Source: Saccopteryx bilineata
Lineage: Eukaryota > Chordata > Mammalia > Chiroptera > Emballonuridae
Assembly (NCBI RefSeq): GCF_036850765.1
Contig: NC_089496.1
Span: forward strand, 101,394,267-101,458,266
Length of the DNA: 64,000 nt
Direction of reading: 5' to 3'
Part shown: one piece after another, positions 44,196-56,175 of the stretch
Layout of the letters: every line of letters begins with the position of its first letter
Numbering within the stretch: position 1 is the stretch's first letter
The notes under the pieces: model-generated
Database searches by the model: none
What the model saw: the letters and a program-made list of their open reading frames with translations, nothing else
Told to the model about the DNA's origin: nothing
Made by a program: the position numbers and the translations under genes

Positions 44196-46026
44196 CAGAG
44201 TATGAACTACGGGGGGCCTAGCAGCCCTGGTTCAAATTAATTCAAAATTTTGGCATGTGGTTTTTTTGGACCTTGTATATACAGTGAATTCATGCCCCAA
44301 AGTCTGTGACCAAAAGTTCCCAGAAGAAATGATATTTTCCCCCTTCTATAGAGCCAGGGTAGAAATACACATTTTTTTGTCTGCTTCTGCAGAGCAGATT
44401 AAAAAATAACTCACTTTTTCATTGTGGCTACAGGCCTTTAGGGATCCTGACTTGGTATAGAAACTCTATGATCCAATACCCACATGGGCTTATCTTCAGT
44501 ATTGGCCATTAAAACCAAATCTCTAAGCCACCTGATTGGTACATGTGGTCCCTACTCTGCCTTTCCCCTGAATACAGTTTCTAGTCTCAGAATATATATA
44601 TATATGTATTTTAGACTCTACTTTTTTGCAGGATAATCTCATTTAGCCATGAGACATGGTAGCACTTACGTTTTCCAGGGATGGCTAGGAAGGCGCAGTG
44701 GACTCCTTCTCATTTTCTGTGAGTGGCAAAGGCGGATACAGGTTGTTAACTGATAAGTTCATTGGCAGCTTCATTGGTTTTTGTTTTCATTTGGAATAAT
44801 TTGATTACAGAATGTCAGTTGTAGTTTTGGTACATTTTAAACTATTTCTATAGAGTTTCTTTTGGCTTATTCTGTAAGCAAAATACTGTTTCTAAGTGAA
44901 TTAATCAACAGGGTATTTTTGGTTTAATTTTTTGTCTTATTAAGGGCGTTATGTGTCAGGCACACTTATGAAAGCAGTCCAAGGTGGAAATGGGAAGAAT
45001 GCATGATTTATGAGTGTTATAAAAATAATAGGTGAATTATGGGTAGATTTTAAATTCTGTGAATTCTTTAAGTGCAAAGTAAATCTCATTAATTTTCTGT
45101 AAAATTAAATCTTAATAATAAAATGAATTTACTATGTTATTTACCCCTAATGCATTTTGATTTTGCTGCTTATTGAAAGTATGCGGTGTCAAAAATAATC
45201 TGTAATTACTTTCTCTTCGGAAAGTACTTGCCTAGAAAAGTATATAAAATGCTGGGTAACTATAGGTAAAAGATGTCAGAATATTTAAGTTGTATAGATT
45301 GTAGGACAAGTCCTACATTAGGGAATGATACTATATTAAGTAGGGCTGCTTTGAATGTAAGTAATGGGATCATTTATTATCTTAGTTATAAGTAAAGACT
45401 TATCTCTGCAGGAACAGTTTAAAACATTCCCCCCTCCCCCTGTTTATAGTGGGATTACTATACTGTGATGGCAGTTTAAGCTGTTTTGTCCTGATTAATT
45501 TAATGGCATTACCTACCCAAATGAAGGCTGGATTTACTTTGAGTATTCTTACATGTTTAAAGCTTCTAGAAAACCGAGACCTTTTTATTTAATTAAAGAT
45601 GGGACTCTTTTTTTTTTAACCAGGACTTTGGGGAGAGTAACTGAAAAGAAAGCTGAAATTACAGCAGAGTATTTCATGAAAATGGTATTTTACCAGATAA
45701 CAAGTTGCTCTGAATCAATATTCTAAGAATATTGATCTCACTATTATGTAGAAATTTTAAAAAAGAGACAAAAGGCTCTGAGTTGACATACACCAAAATG
45801 ACTACTGATTAAACTCTGAATCATATTGAAAATCACTGTGAAGTATTTCTGGTCTAGTGCCAAGTATCTGAATCTTCTTTGAGATTTTTGTGATAATATT
45901 TTAAAACAAAGGAACCATCTAGTTAACTTTAATTATCTTAGTTTGAGCCTTACCCATTAACATGAAAAAAATATAAGATACTGGAGAATATTTTTAACTG
46001 TTGAGTTAAAACATTTATAAGTATTG

Positions 46027-46207
46027 GCCCTGCCCAGGTAGCTTAGTTGGGTAGAGCATCATTCCGATACAACAAGGCTGCGGGTCTGATCCCTCATCAG
46101 GGCACGTAGAAGAGTCAACCAGTGAATGCACACATAAGTGGAACAACAAATCAATGTTTTGCTCTCTCTCCTTCTCTCCCTCTCTTCTCTAAAAGCAATA
46201 AATAAAA
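46027..46207 (+). mobile_element. VES-like short tRNA SINE (type D)
   Basis: Head 'gccctgcccaggtagcttag', then 'aagagtcaaccagtgaatgc', 'ggaacaacaaatcaatg', and a ctctct/aataaataaa tail. Confidence 0.85.
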
Positions 46208-46321
46208 TATAAAGGGTTTACAGGTATTGTCATTGCTAGTTTGAGTTTTAGAATATCTGTTGAACTAAGGAGCACCTCTAAATATTGGTCGACTTTGTAT
46301 CTTATAAAGAGTACTTTTTTT

Positions 46322-46695
46322 GGCCCCACCTGATTGGCTCAGTGGTCGAGCGTTGGCCCTGCGGGTGGAAGTCCCAGGTTTGATTCCTGGCCAGGGCACA
46401 CAGGAGAAGCGCCCATCTGCTCGCCACTCTTCCCCTTCTCCTTTCTCTCTATCTCTCTTTTCCTCTCCCACAGCCAAGGCTTCATTGGAGCAAAAGTTGG
46501 CCCAGGCACTGAGGACAGCTCCATGGCCTCTGCCTCAGGCGCTAGAATGGCTCCAGTTGCAACGGAGCAATGCCTCAGATGGGCAGAGCATTGCCCCCTT
46601 GTGGGCATGCCGGGTGGATCCTGGTCGGGCACATGCAGGAGTCTGTCTCTCTGCCTACCCACCTCTCACTTCAGAAAAATACAAAAATAAAAAAA
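46322..46695 (+). mobile_element. tRNA-derived SINE type A
   Basis: Head 'ggccccacctgattggctcag', B box ggtttgattcc, single internal block, A-rich tail. Target duplication ataaagagtactttttt on both sides (from 46304 and from about 46696). Confidence 0.92.
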
Positions 46696-46864
46696 ATAAA
46701 GAGTACTTTTTTGGTTTTACTTGGTTCCACATATATGCAAGAATGCATATCAGCAAATAATGCATCAGGTATTTGTCCTGGCCTTTGCAGAACTTATTTC
46801 TAGAAGGGTAATACAATAGATGTGCAGGCTGTATGATATATTAAAAGAGAGTAAATTTTGGAAA

Positions 46865-48330
46865 AATAGAGCAAGGCAAGAGGATTGAGAATACTGAGGG
46901 TGGAGATGGTTAGGAAGGCCAGGGTAAGTAAGCCTCTATAAGAGGGTGAATTTTGGTCAAAGAATTGAAGGAAGTGGAGGAGTTTGCTGTGTAGATAATC
47001 TGGGGGCGGGGGTGGCGTGTCCCCTAGAAGTAGGAACAGCTAGTGTAAAGGCAAGAACCTTCAGAGCATGTTCAAGGAGCAGTAAGGAGCCTGGAGGAGA
47101 GAATAAAAATGAACCGATAGAGTCAGAGAAGTAACAAGGATCAAGATCACAGGTTTTTTGCAGAGCCTTTGTTTCTTACTCGAGTGAAGTGGAAAGAGCT
47201 TTTGGGCAGAGCAATGGCGTAATTTTTAAATGCATCATTCAGGCTGCTGTGTTGAAAATACGCTCTGGGGAGGAAAGAATAGAAGCAACGAGGCCAATCA
47301 GGAGGTTGCTGTGGCAACCTGAGTGACAGCGGTGGCTTGGGCCAGGGTGGTAGGATTGGAGATGATGAGAATCACTCAGTCTGTTTTATATGTTTGTATT
47401 GTATTTTTGCCCTTTTAAAAAGTGTATTGGCATGTCACTGGTTAACAAAATTATACAAGTTTCAGGTGTTTTATATGTGTTTACAATAAAACCAGTAGTA
47501 TTTGCTGAGGATTTGGATGGAGGGTCTGAGATAAAACAGAGGAGTCGAGGCTGATTCCAAGGTTTTTGACCAGAGCAACTAGAAAAGTGAAGTTGCCATC
47601 AACTGACGTGTAGAAGATTCCGAAGCAGGTTTGAGGTGAAGGCTGTTTGAAGGTCAGGATTTCAGGCCGGATGTTTATATGTGAGATACCATTAGACATT
47701 ATAGTGAAAATGTCAAGTAGGCATTTGATATATGAGTCTGGAGTTCCAGAGAGAAGTCTGGGCTGGAGATGTAAACTTGGGAGTTTATGGGATAGAAATA
47801 GCACTTAAAGCCACAAGACCGGATCAGATCACCGAGGCAATGGGTGTAGATAAAAAGAAAAACAAAACAATTGAGTCCTAGGGTGTTCCGATGGTAAAAG
47901 GTCAGGGGAGAAGAAGAAATAAGCAAGAAAGTGCGGTGAACTAGATGCCAAGGGAAGAAAGATTTTAAGGAGAAAACTCATAGATTCTTCCAAATGCTGC
48001 TCTGCTGGTGGGTGAAGTTAAGTGATTACTCAGGACCCATCACTGACTTTAGGACAGTGCAGGTCATCGGTGACCTCTACAGGGACAGTTTTTGTGTAAG
48101 AATAAGTAAAGCCTAACTGGATTGGATTGAAGTGGGGTGAGAAAGAGTGGAATTGAACAGTTCTTTCCAGGAAATCTGCTTGTCAAGGGGAGCAAAGAAG
48201 TTAGCAGCACCTGGCAGGAAATACAGGAAAAAAACTCTCTTTTTAAAGGGTTTTCACAGAAACAGACCATGAAACAAGCATTCAAGTGAAAGAATTTTTT
48301 TTGGAGAAAGTGGAAGTAACACACTATTAA
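46865..48330 (+). repeat. Long ancient interspersed repeat
   Basis: 'gaattttggtcaaagaattg', 'gaggccaatcaggaggttgc', 'ggtggcttgggccagggtgg' and 'gagaagtctgggctggagatg' are consecutive parts of a well-known old mammalian repeat (same family as 22310-23450). Class not fixed. A ~70-bp LINE-1 3' snippet sits in it at about 47406-47478. Part 46945-47146 is repeated at 49503-49705. Confidence 0.6.
46945..47146 (+). repeat. Local direct duplication, copy 1
   Basis: About 202 bp from 'gaattttggtcaaag' to 'gtaacaaggatcaag' recurs at 49503-49705 with about six differences (roughly 97% identity). A 62-codon frame lies over it in both copies as a by-product. Confidence 0.9.
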
Positions 48331-48578
48331 ACTAGTTAAGAAATGATGCAGGCAAGAGAAGGCAGCTTTTAAAACATCCATTAATAAAGCCAACTGCTGG
48401 AGTGGTGATGGATCCTACTTATGTAAACTGGCTGGGCTTTGAATCTCAGCATGGAAGTTTTGAAATTTCCTTCTGTGATGATAACACTTGTAATTAGTTG
48501 ATGAGTCTTGTGGGATATGCTTCCAAAATCAATCCATTCTTTACCTGAAGACACGTTTCATTCAATGGGCTTGGTTTA

Positions 48579-48830
48579 CAGTTGACCCTTGAACAAGGTG
48601 GGTTTGAACTGCCTGAGTTTATGAGTTTATTTATATGCAAATCCCCCCCCCCCCCCCAGTTATTGCTTATACTGTTTTCCATCCCTGGTTGGGAGTCTGT
48701 GGACGTGTAGGGCTGACTCAGTGCATCGATCTATACCCCTTTTACATAGGGGACTTGAACATTCATGGATTTTGGTCTCCACGGGGGTCCTGGACCCAAT
48801 CTGCTACGGATTCTGAGGGAGGGACAACTG
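48579..48830. mobile_element. Old DNA-transposon fragment ('CAGTTGACCCTTGAAC' end)
   Basis: The left end cagttgacccttgaacaagg and the right end ggagggacaactg are inverted. The inside contains 15 C in a row (48643-48657). This looks like a Tigger/mariner-age MITE with much of its middle lost. Confidence 0.55.
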
Positions 48831-48953
48831 GTGTAGTTAAGTGTTAGAGGAGTAAAAAGTTACATATGACTTAACTGTGTGAGAGGTTGACACCCGTAAT
48901 CCTTTGTAGTTCAAGACTCAACTATATAGAAATGTGTGTAAATATAAAGTCTA

Positions 48954-49493
48954 CCGGAAAGTTCTGTTCGTTTCTATCACAACAAGTTTCGACATGTAAG
49001 CACATGTTTATTTGGTGCATGAGTGCGCCTCTCTATTTTTATCACTTAATGTATACATACTGATGTAGCAGATTAATTAAAACATAGTTGATTCACGTTA
49101 GTCTTATGTGTGAAGCGATATTGTACCCATGGCTACTGATAAAGTTCATTTACGCCACTGTAATTTTTATGAATTTCAACAAGGAAGAAATGCTACAGAA
49201 GCATGTCTGTCGCATCCACCATATTCCCCGATTTAGCACCCTCAATCACTTGTTTTTGTCCTTACAAAATTTTTTGAAGGGCAAAAAATTCAAAAATGAA
49301 GATCTCAAACAAGCACTGGTTCAATTTTTCGCATCAAAAGATAAAACATTTTTCAAAAACGGGATATACAAATTGCCCTCACACTGGCAAGAAATCATTA
49401 ATAATAATGACAATTATATTATTTAATAAAGTTTATTGTCGGTAAGAAAAATTTGTATTTTGTTTTATTCCAAAAACGGACAGAACTTTCCAG
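48954..49493 (+). mobile_element. Mariner transposon, internally deleted (540 bp)
   Basis: The ends are ccggaaagttctgttcgttt on the left and, reverse-complemented, ctggaaagttctgtccgttt on the right. TA flanks both sides (48952-48953 and 49494-49495). It keeps the start of the transposase (ATG at 49129, reading ATDKVHLRHCNFYEFQQGRN) joined directly to the end of the gene. About 700 bp of an expected ~1.25 kb are missing. Confidence 0.92.
49129..49426 (+). pseudogene. Mariner transposase, deleted and frameshifted
   Basis: The N-terminal helix-turn-helix start is followed, after the deletion, by HPPYSP and, in another frame, FFASKDKTFFKNGIYKLPSH with WQEI. The 'H-P-P-Y-S-P-D-L-A-P' block normally carries the third Asp of the DD34D triad. 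Here a missing base throws it out of frame. The first two catalytic Asp are gone. Not functional. Confidence 0.88.
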
Positions 49494-49502
49494 TAGACCA
49501 CA

Positions 49503-49705
49503 TGAATTTTGGTCAAAGGATTGAAGGAAGTGGAGGAGTTTGCTGTGTAGATAATCTGGGGGTGGGGGTGGCGTGTCCCTTAGAAGTAGGAACAGCTAGT
49601 GTAAAGGCAAGAACGTGCAGAGCATGTTCAAGGAGCAGTAAGGAGCCTGGAGGAGAGAATAAAAATGAACCAATAGAGTCAGAGAAGTAACAAGGATCAA
49701 GTTCA
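49503..49705 (+). repeat. Local direct duplication, copy 2
   Basis: It matches 46945-47146 at about 97%. It starts 8 bp to the right of the mariner's TA. Outside these borders the two neighbourhoods do not match. Confidence 0.9.
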
Positions 49706-50251
49706 TATATAAATAAATATATATATTATAATAACAGAGTACTTAAGAAAACAGCTTCTGTGGAACACACAAATAAGTATGACAGGGAAAATTTTCATGA
49801 AGGCACCCTAGAGTTTAACTTCTAAACGTGATGTATAGTTATCAGGTGCTCAGAAGTGACAGCAATCAACAAGCTTCCTGCACAAAATTGTTGGGAAATT
49901 CAGGAAAATGCATAATGTAGTGTAGAGATCAACTTGCAGTAAAAGTAAATAAACTTTCGTTTACCATAATTAACAAAGTGGAGGTAGCCTTCATCGTTAT
50001 ATAATCATGAAAAGACTTTTATTATTCTACAACTTCATTTATAGCCCTTTTCATTTTCTGGGAGTGATTTAACTATTCTCTAGACTCCTGTATTTCTTTG
50101 TCAATGACTATGAAACATATACTGCTTTTTATAGGTATTGATTTTGTATTTATATTTCTTTTTGAAAGGAGTTAACTTTAGAGCACGAAGCCTGCTGTAT
50201 GTCCCTTTGTATGTGTACTTTCTAGTAAAGTGCCATGTATTAAATGCTTGC

Positions 50252-50598
50252 GGCCCTGGCCGGTTGGCTCAGTGGTAGAACGTTGGCCCCGTGTGTAGAT
50301 GTACTGGGTTTGATTCCTGGTCAGGGCACACAGGAGAAGCGAGCATCTGCTTCTCCCTTCTCCCTCGCTCTTTTTCTCTCTTCCCCTCCTGCACCCATGG
50401 CTTGAATGGTTTGAGTAAAGTTGGCCCTTGGCACTGTGGATGGCTCCATGGCCTCCACCTCAGGCGCTAAGAAGAAGCTCTGTTGCTGAGCAGTGGAGCA
50501 AGGGCCCAGATGGGCAGCCACCCTAGTGGGCTTGCGGGGTGGATCCCAGGGAGCATGCCGGAGTCTGTCTCTGTCTCCCGCCTGTCACTTAATAAAAA
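50252..50598 (+). mobile_element. tRNA-derived SINE type A
   Basis: Head 'ggccctggccggttggctcag', body somewhat shortened, tail 'cttaataaaaaaa'. A perfect 10-bp target duplication aaatgcttgc flanks it (50242-50251 and 50599-50608). Confidence 0.93.
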
Positions 50599-51091
50599 AA
50601 ATGCTTGCTAAATATTTGCAGAGGAATGAATAGGATTTTCAGCAATATTTCTTGTCTACTACTATTACTCTTGAATTTTAAAATTTTAATACTGTGTGGT
50701 CATCTGTAGCATTTTATTTTCTCTTGATGTTCAAGATTATTATATTGGCTCAAGATTTTTCAAGGACATTAGCTATTGTTTTGTTTTTTTTATAGACTAC
50801 ACTCTTATTTACCTATATAATATTTTCTTTTAAAAAAGCATAAGCATTTGTTGGAAATTCTTAAAAAAATTTCTTTTTATAATTATGTCTATTCAAACTA
50901 CTTTATTTGCTCATTATGTCATCATCATAGAAGTAATTAATCATGTCTCACTAATACAAACCCCCAGAATATTGATGAGAAGATATTAATTTTAAATAGC
51001 ATAACTATTTGTTGTATTCCGTTTGTTTTCTCTTTCTAATCATGCTTATTAGTTTTTATTTCTTAATTTTTAAAAGGTTTTCTGCCTTTAT

Positions 51092-51579
51092 CAGGGGTCC
51101 CCAAACTACAGGCTGCATGTGGCCCCCTGAGGACATTTATCCGGCCCCCGCCGCACTTCCAGAAGGGGCACCTCTTTCATTGGTGGTCAGTGGAGTACTG
51201 TATGTGGTGGCACTGCAAAGTGCGGTGTCGCTCATGTACAGTACTACTTCCGGTGACGTGGGACACACGCCTCACGGCTCCGTAAGTGCGTCATATCACT
51301 TGTTACGGCTAGCAGTGACAAATATGGAACCGAACATTGACCATCTCATTAGCCAAAAGCAGGCCCATAGTTCCCATTGAAATACTGGTCAGTTTGTTGA
51401 TTTAAATTTACTTGTTCTTTATTTTAAATATTGTATTTGTTCCCGTTTTGTTTTTTTACTTTAAAATAAGATGTGCAGTGTGTGTAGGGACTTGTTCATA
51501 GTTTTTTTTATAGTCCGGCCCTCCAACGGTCTGAGGGACAGTGAACTGGCCCCCTGTGTAAAAAGTTTGGGGACCCCTG
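51092..51579 (+). mobile_element. hAT MITE ('CAGGGGTCCCCAAACT' ends) keeping a transposase start
   Basis: The left end caggggtccccaaacta and the right end agtttggggacccctg are inverted. Flanks gcctttat / gccctttat resemble an 8-bp target duplication with one extra base. At 51324 an ATG opens MEPNIDHLISQKQAHSSH and then stops, looking like the remaining first residues of the parent transposase. 488 bp. Confidence 0.85.
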
Positions 51580-51729
51580 GGCCCTTTATACTATTCTGAA
51601 ATTCAGAATTTCTTCATATGCATTTGTTTTTAAAAATAACTTTACCATGTGTGCTTACATAACACTGTTTTGTTTACTTACTTGTTTTTGAATTTTTAAA
51701 AAGGAAGTAATGGTTTGTGCAGTTTCTGA

Positions 51730-52235
51730 GGCTTTTTAACATTTCAGTAACTATTTTGCCAAGTTTTATCCATGTAGCTGTGAATTTCCACAATTAACTC
51801 TTTTGCATTGCTGCACTTCATGATATGACTCTACCACAATTCACATATCCATTCTCCTTTTATGCACTGTCGGGTTGGGTACCTGTCAAAATTTACCCAC
51901 AGCAGCAATTTTGAGATATCTTGATAAAAATGTTATATTTGAAAAGATAAAGAAAAAATCCTCAGGCTCTTTAGGCAGAAAGATGAAATATTCTATAAGG
52001 GCATGACATTAGCTTAGTATCAGATTTTTCAACAGTAACGTAGAAATCTAGACAAACATAGAACAAATTTTTCAAGAAACTGAAGGAAAACAAGGACAGC
52101 TTAGGGCTTGTATATCTTGCCAAACTGTCCTTCAAGTGTCAAGGCAATGAAAAACAAAACAAAACAGTTTGAGCATGCCAAAACTCAGACAATTCTGTAT
52201 AGATATGGCCTTACCTGAGAAATCTACTCGAGTTG
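51730..52235. repeat. Old LINE-1-like fragments, mixed orientation
   Basis: 'ttttatccatgtagctgtg' (antisense) is followed by 'caaactgtccttcaagtgtcaa' (sense) in degenerate LINE-1 style. Boundaries are not clear. Confidence 0.45.
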
Positions 52236-52239
52236 GAAA

Positions 52240-52462
52240 TGCGCAGACTTTTTTTGTAAAAGTCTGGAGAGTAGATATTTTAGGCTCTATAGGCTATATA
52301 GTATCTGTTGTCACTACTCAATACTGCCATTGCAGCTGTACACAGGCAGCCATATAAAATGCATAAATGAATGAGCGTGGACGTGTTTCAATAAAAAGTC
52401 ATTTACAGAACAGTTGGTGGGCTGGGTTCGATCTGTGGGCTCTAACTTGCCAACCCTTCTAG
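52240..52462 (+). mobile_element. Old Charlie-type hAT MITE
   Basis: 'gcagactttttttgtaaaag', 'ctgttgtcactactcaatactg' and 'ggtgggctgggttcgatctg' belong to the same family as 25360 and 44005. Confidence 0.6.
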
Positions 52463-52784
52463 AGAATAAGCTTCATCTAATGAAGAGATGAATGGGAACA
52501 CTTTCGGTAAAAGACTGATGGAGAGAACATTTCATGTATTTGATTTTTAGAGTGAAGACTAAACCAGGGGTGGAAATATCGGTAGATGACTAGTATGCAA
52601 GTGTTTTGTGTTTTGTCCAAGTAGAAAGAACGCAACTAAAAATGGAAGGAGAAGGGAAAGAAAACAGAAAAAGAATGTGAACTGTTGCATAGGTCATAGG
52701 TAGGAGTTACAGGAAGCTGTTTAACTCTTGATATTCTGTAGGGTTCTATTGGATGCAATTTTAGTTTTTCTGGGTTTTTTTTTT

Positions 52785-53141
52785 CCTTTTCTGAAGTTGG
52801 AAATGGGGAGGCAGTCAGACAGACTCCCGCATGCGCCCGACCGGGATCTACCCGGCACGCCCACCAGGGGGCGATGTTCTGCCCATCTTGGGGCGTCGCT
52901 CTGCCGCAATCAGAGCCATTCTAGCGCCTGAGGCAGAGGCCACAGAGCCTTCCTCAGCGCCCAGGCAAACTGCTCCAATGGAGCCTTGGCTGCGGGAGGG
53001 GAAGAGAGAGACAGAGAGGAAGGAGAGGGGGAGGGGTGGAGAAGCAGATGGGCGCTTCTCCTGTGTGCCCTGGCCGGGAATCGAACCCGGGACTCCTGCA
53101 CGCCAGGCCGACACTCTACCACTGAGCCAACTGGCCAGGGC
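52785..53141 (-). mobile_element. tRNA-derived SINE type A
   Basis: T-rich tail left, single 'ccaccagggggcgatgttctg' block, and head ending 'aactggccagggc'. Target repeats are not clear because of the T-rich flanks. Confidence 0.92.
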
Positions 53142-53219
53142 CTGTTTTGTTTGTTTGTTTGTTTTTTTGAGCAGGCTTAACTCTCTGTGAAGACTGTTAT
53201 TTTTTAAGTTTCATTCTTT

Positions 53220-54060
53220 CTTAGAGGTCTTCAGAAGAACAGAGAACATTTACTTACAAACTATGGAATATTCTGTCTGTCATTATTAGATGGATTTATT
53301 GGACCCAACTCTGTTTCAAATGAATAACACAATTGTTCTGAAAGGGAGGAGAAAAGAGCACATCCAAGTGACTTTTGAACCCAATATTTGACAGTATGCC
53401 CTCAGATTAGGTGTGAATGTGGCGAAGAAATGCAAACAACTCTTTAGGTTTCTTTTTCGAAAGTTTTGGCGAAGTAATTCTGAAATTATTTTAAGTGTGT
53501 TGTTAGCTTGAAAAAAAATGAGTAAATAAATGTGTTGACATTGTTGGGAATAAAGTTCTCAATGAGGAAAACAGGAGATACTCAAGAAACTGATGGGTCC
53601 TGTCAAACCCCAAAGAACAAAATACAGAGGAGTCAGCTTAGGGGGTCCCATTGGTAAAGTCTGGGAGAAATTGAACGTCAAAATAATTAAAGACAGTAAT
53701 AAATTTTAAACTGGTGAAAAAGAAAATCCGTGAACTTGCACTGATCACGGACAGACTGACAGGCACAACAGAGGAGAGGGGAATTCTGTCTTACACAGAA
53801 GGCATTGTTGAGAGTTTAACAAATCATAGTAAAAATTGGTTTGGCAAAGAATCATTGATGGATGCTTAATCTATGGGGAGGGGATGAATTTTTGATGAGA
53901 TGTGCATGGTATTCAGTGTCTGTAGGGTTCAGGGGACAAATAGTAATCATGCAGTGAAGAAATGTATCGGTACCTTGTCTGAGTGAGATCACAATTCGCA
54001 TCATGAATCCTGGGAAATTGGACACTCTGTGCCTTTGATACTTTGCTAAGAAACATCACT
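53220..54060 (+). repeat. Old LINE-1 3' region, sense (tentative)
   Basis: The wording ('gggtcctgtcaaaccccaaag', 'aacaaatcatagtaaaaattgg') has the style of an old LINE-1 3' UTR. I could not confirm it and saw no host gene. Confidence 0.3.
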
Positions 54061-54183
54061 TGTAGCAGGGTGGGCAAACTTGGTCTGTAAAGGTTCAGTT
54101 AGTAAATGTTGAGTTTCCTTGATGTTTATAACTAATATGGTTAGGTATAAAGAAAGTCTTTGTTTTTGAAGCATACATTAACA

Positions 54184-54503
54184 CAGGGGTTGGGAACCTT
54201 TTTGGCTGAGAGAGCCATGAACGCCTCATATTTTAAAATGTAATTTCGTGAGAGCCATACAGTGACCTGTGTATGTTACACATTATCCAATAAAAATTTG
54301 ATGTTGTCCCGGAGGACAGTTGTGATTAGCTCCAGCCACCCACAACCATGAACATGAGTGGTAGGAAATGAATGGATTGTAATACATGAGAATGTTTTAT
54401 ATTTTTAACGTTATTATTTTTTTATTAAAGATTTGTCTGCGAGCCAGATGCAGCCATCAAAAGAGCCACATCTGGCTCGTGAGCCATAAGTTCCCGACCC
54501 CTG
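54184..54503 (+). mobile_element. hAT MITE ('CAGGGGTTGGGAACC' ends)
   Basis: The left end caggggttgggaaccttttt and the right end gttcccgacccctg are inverted. It carries 'gagccatgaacgcctca' and 'agagccacatctggctcg'. Flanks cattaaca / ctttaaaa match at 6 of 8 positions. 320 bp, non-coding. Confidence 0.8.
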
Positions 54504-55994
54504 CTTTAAAATATGTGTGAGGAGTAGGAATGATGTATTTAGTCAATCTGAGTAGTGGATATATGGGAACTCTTTGACTACTCTTGCAGCTTGTTCATAC
54601 CTTTGAAATTATGTATTTTCAAATTGAGTGCTAAAAATAGATGAGAAGAGGTAGATGTATGTTTTTTCCATTTGGTTGTATAGAATATATATTTTGACCT
54701 GAAGTTATAAGAATTCCTGTGAACTTGCCGCCGCTATAGAGGAAGCGTCAGTTTGTTCTTTTTTTTATACTTTGAATTATGGCTTTTAGGGCATCTATAA
54801 ATCTCAAAGGGAATGATCGGTTGGTTTTACTAACTTGGACCATAAAGCTCTTCTGGGTTAGTCCTGAGAGAAATTTATTTCTCTTTAAGTTAGCCATACC
54901 TCATAAACTTTCAAAGAATTTCAATGTGAGTGTCAAGGTTAGAATAACATTAATGTTTTGCTTTAGTGTTTTTCATGATTTTAGAATTTGGGAGGTGTAG
55001 TTGGGAAAGCCATCATTAATGTCAGTTTGTATTAATTAATTTTTTCTTTTGATTCAAACACCATTAAATATGATATTTTTAGAAAGTTAATTTTTTTAAT
55101 GTAAGTTTAGTGATACTGTGGGACTCGCTTCAGCTGTTCACATGATGTATTTTTCAAAATTCTTTGCTGAATTGCGCGTGTAAATGGAACTTGGCTTTTC
55201 AGCAAAGTGGCATCTGAAAATGTAGATCTATAGGTGTATTAGGGGGTGATAATTAGGAATTTTTAATAGAATAAATCTTCCCTCTAAAATTATTCAACTG
55301 TAGGAGTCATACAACACAGACTTTTATTGTTCTTGAATTAGGCTTGGCATTTGTGGAGGAGTTTCGTTTGTGAAGAACTTTACAAGACTAATTAGGTAAA
55401 GTAAAACAATTTCAATGCAATAAGCAAAACGTTTTAATAAATTGCTCTGTCTGTGTACAGAGGTTGTGGTTAAGATGTTGTATTTTCAAAAAACCTCACC
55501 AAAGTCTTTAGTGTTGGTAAATGAAATTATTAAATAATATGCTTTGAAAACTTTCTAAGCTAATATGCACGAATTAAATTATATTGAAAAATGTTAGTAA
55601 ACAAGCATTGAGGATGTTGAAAATTCTGGTCTCTCTCTGCTTCACATTCTTTCAATAATGTAGATATCTGTCCTTTAGAAGGCAGCCATTCTAAATTTGT
55701 TTTAAGTATTTAAAATTTAAGAATTTGTATTTAGAAGAAATGTGCATTTGTCCTTTGTACTTGTTTTTTTTTTTCATGACTTTATAGAACTCTACTAGTG
55801 AAATTTAATTACTCTTCCATAATAACCCTACAAATATTTTGAGATAGGTTATTATTCATTTATTTTCTATTCTTTAGAAAAGCGTCCATAGTTCCTTCAG
55901 TGTATTTACATAACAAGATTTTGTCATATCTTATTGTTAGTGCCTTACAGTAACACAGGCAGTGATGTAAAGAATATTTTCTAATAAATTATTA

Positions 55995-56175
55995 TAATAA
56001 TAACAGCAGCTAACATTTATTGAAGCCTTACTCTGTGCTAGGTGGTGTTATAAGCACTTTATACATATTAACTCCCTAAAGTGAACATGCAAATATATAC
56101 TCTTTTAACCCCATTGTACAGATAAGGGAACTGAGACACAGGTGTCTCTCACAACTAGTCATTCATCACTCAGCT
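55995..56175 (+). repeat. MIR fragment
   Basis: 'cagctaacatttattgaagc', 'gtgctaggtggtgttataagc' and 'ccattgtacagataaggg' are MIR text. Confidence 0.75.

Noticed and set aside
46946..49690. Two frames with the same 60-residue peptide as a duplicated small gene
   Set aside because: The shared peptide is explained by a 202-bp duplication of a non-coding ancient repeat. Copy 1 and copy 2 frames start differently and show no coding-type substitution pattern.
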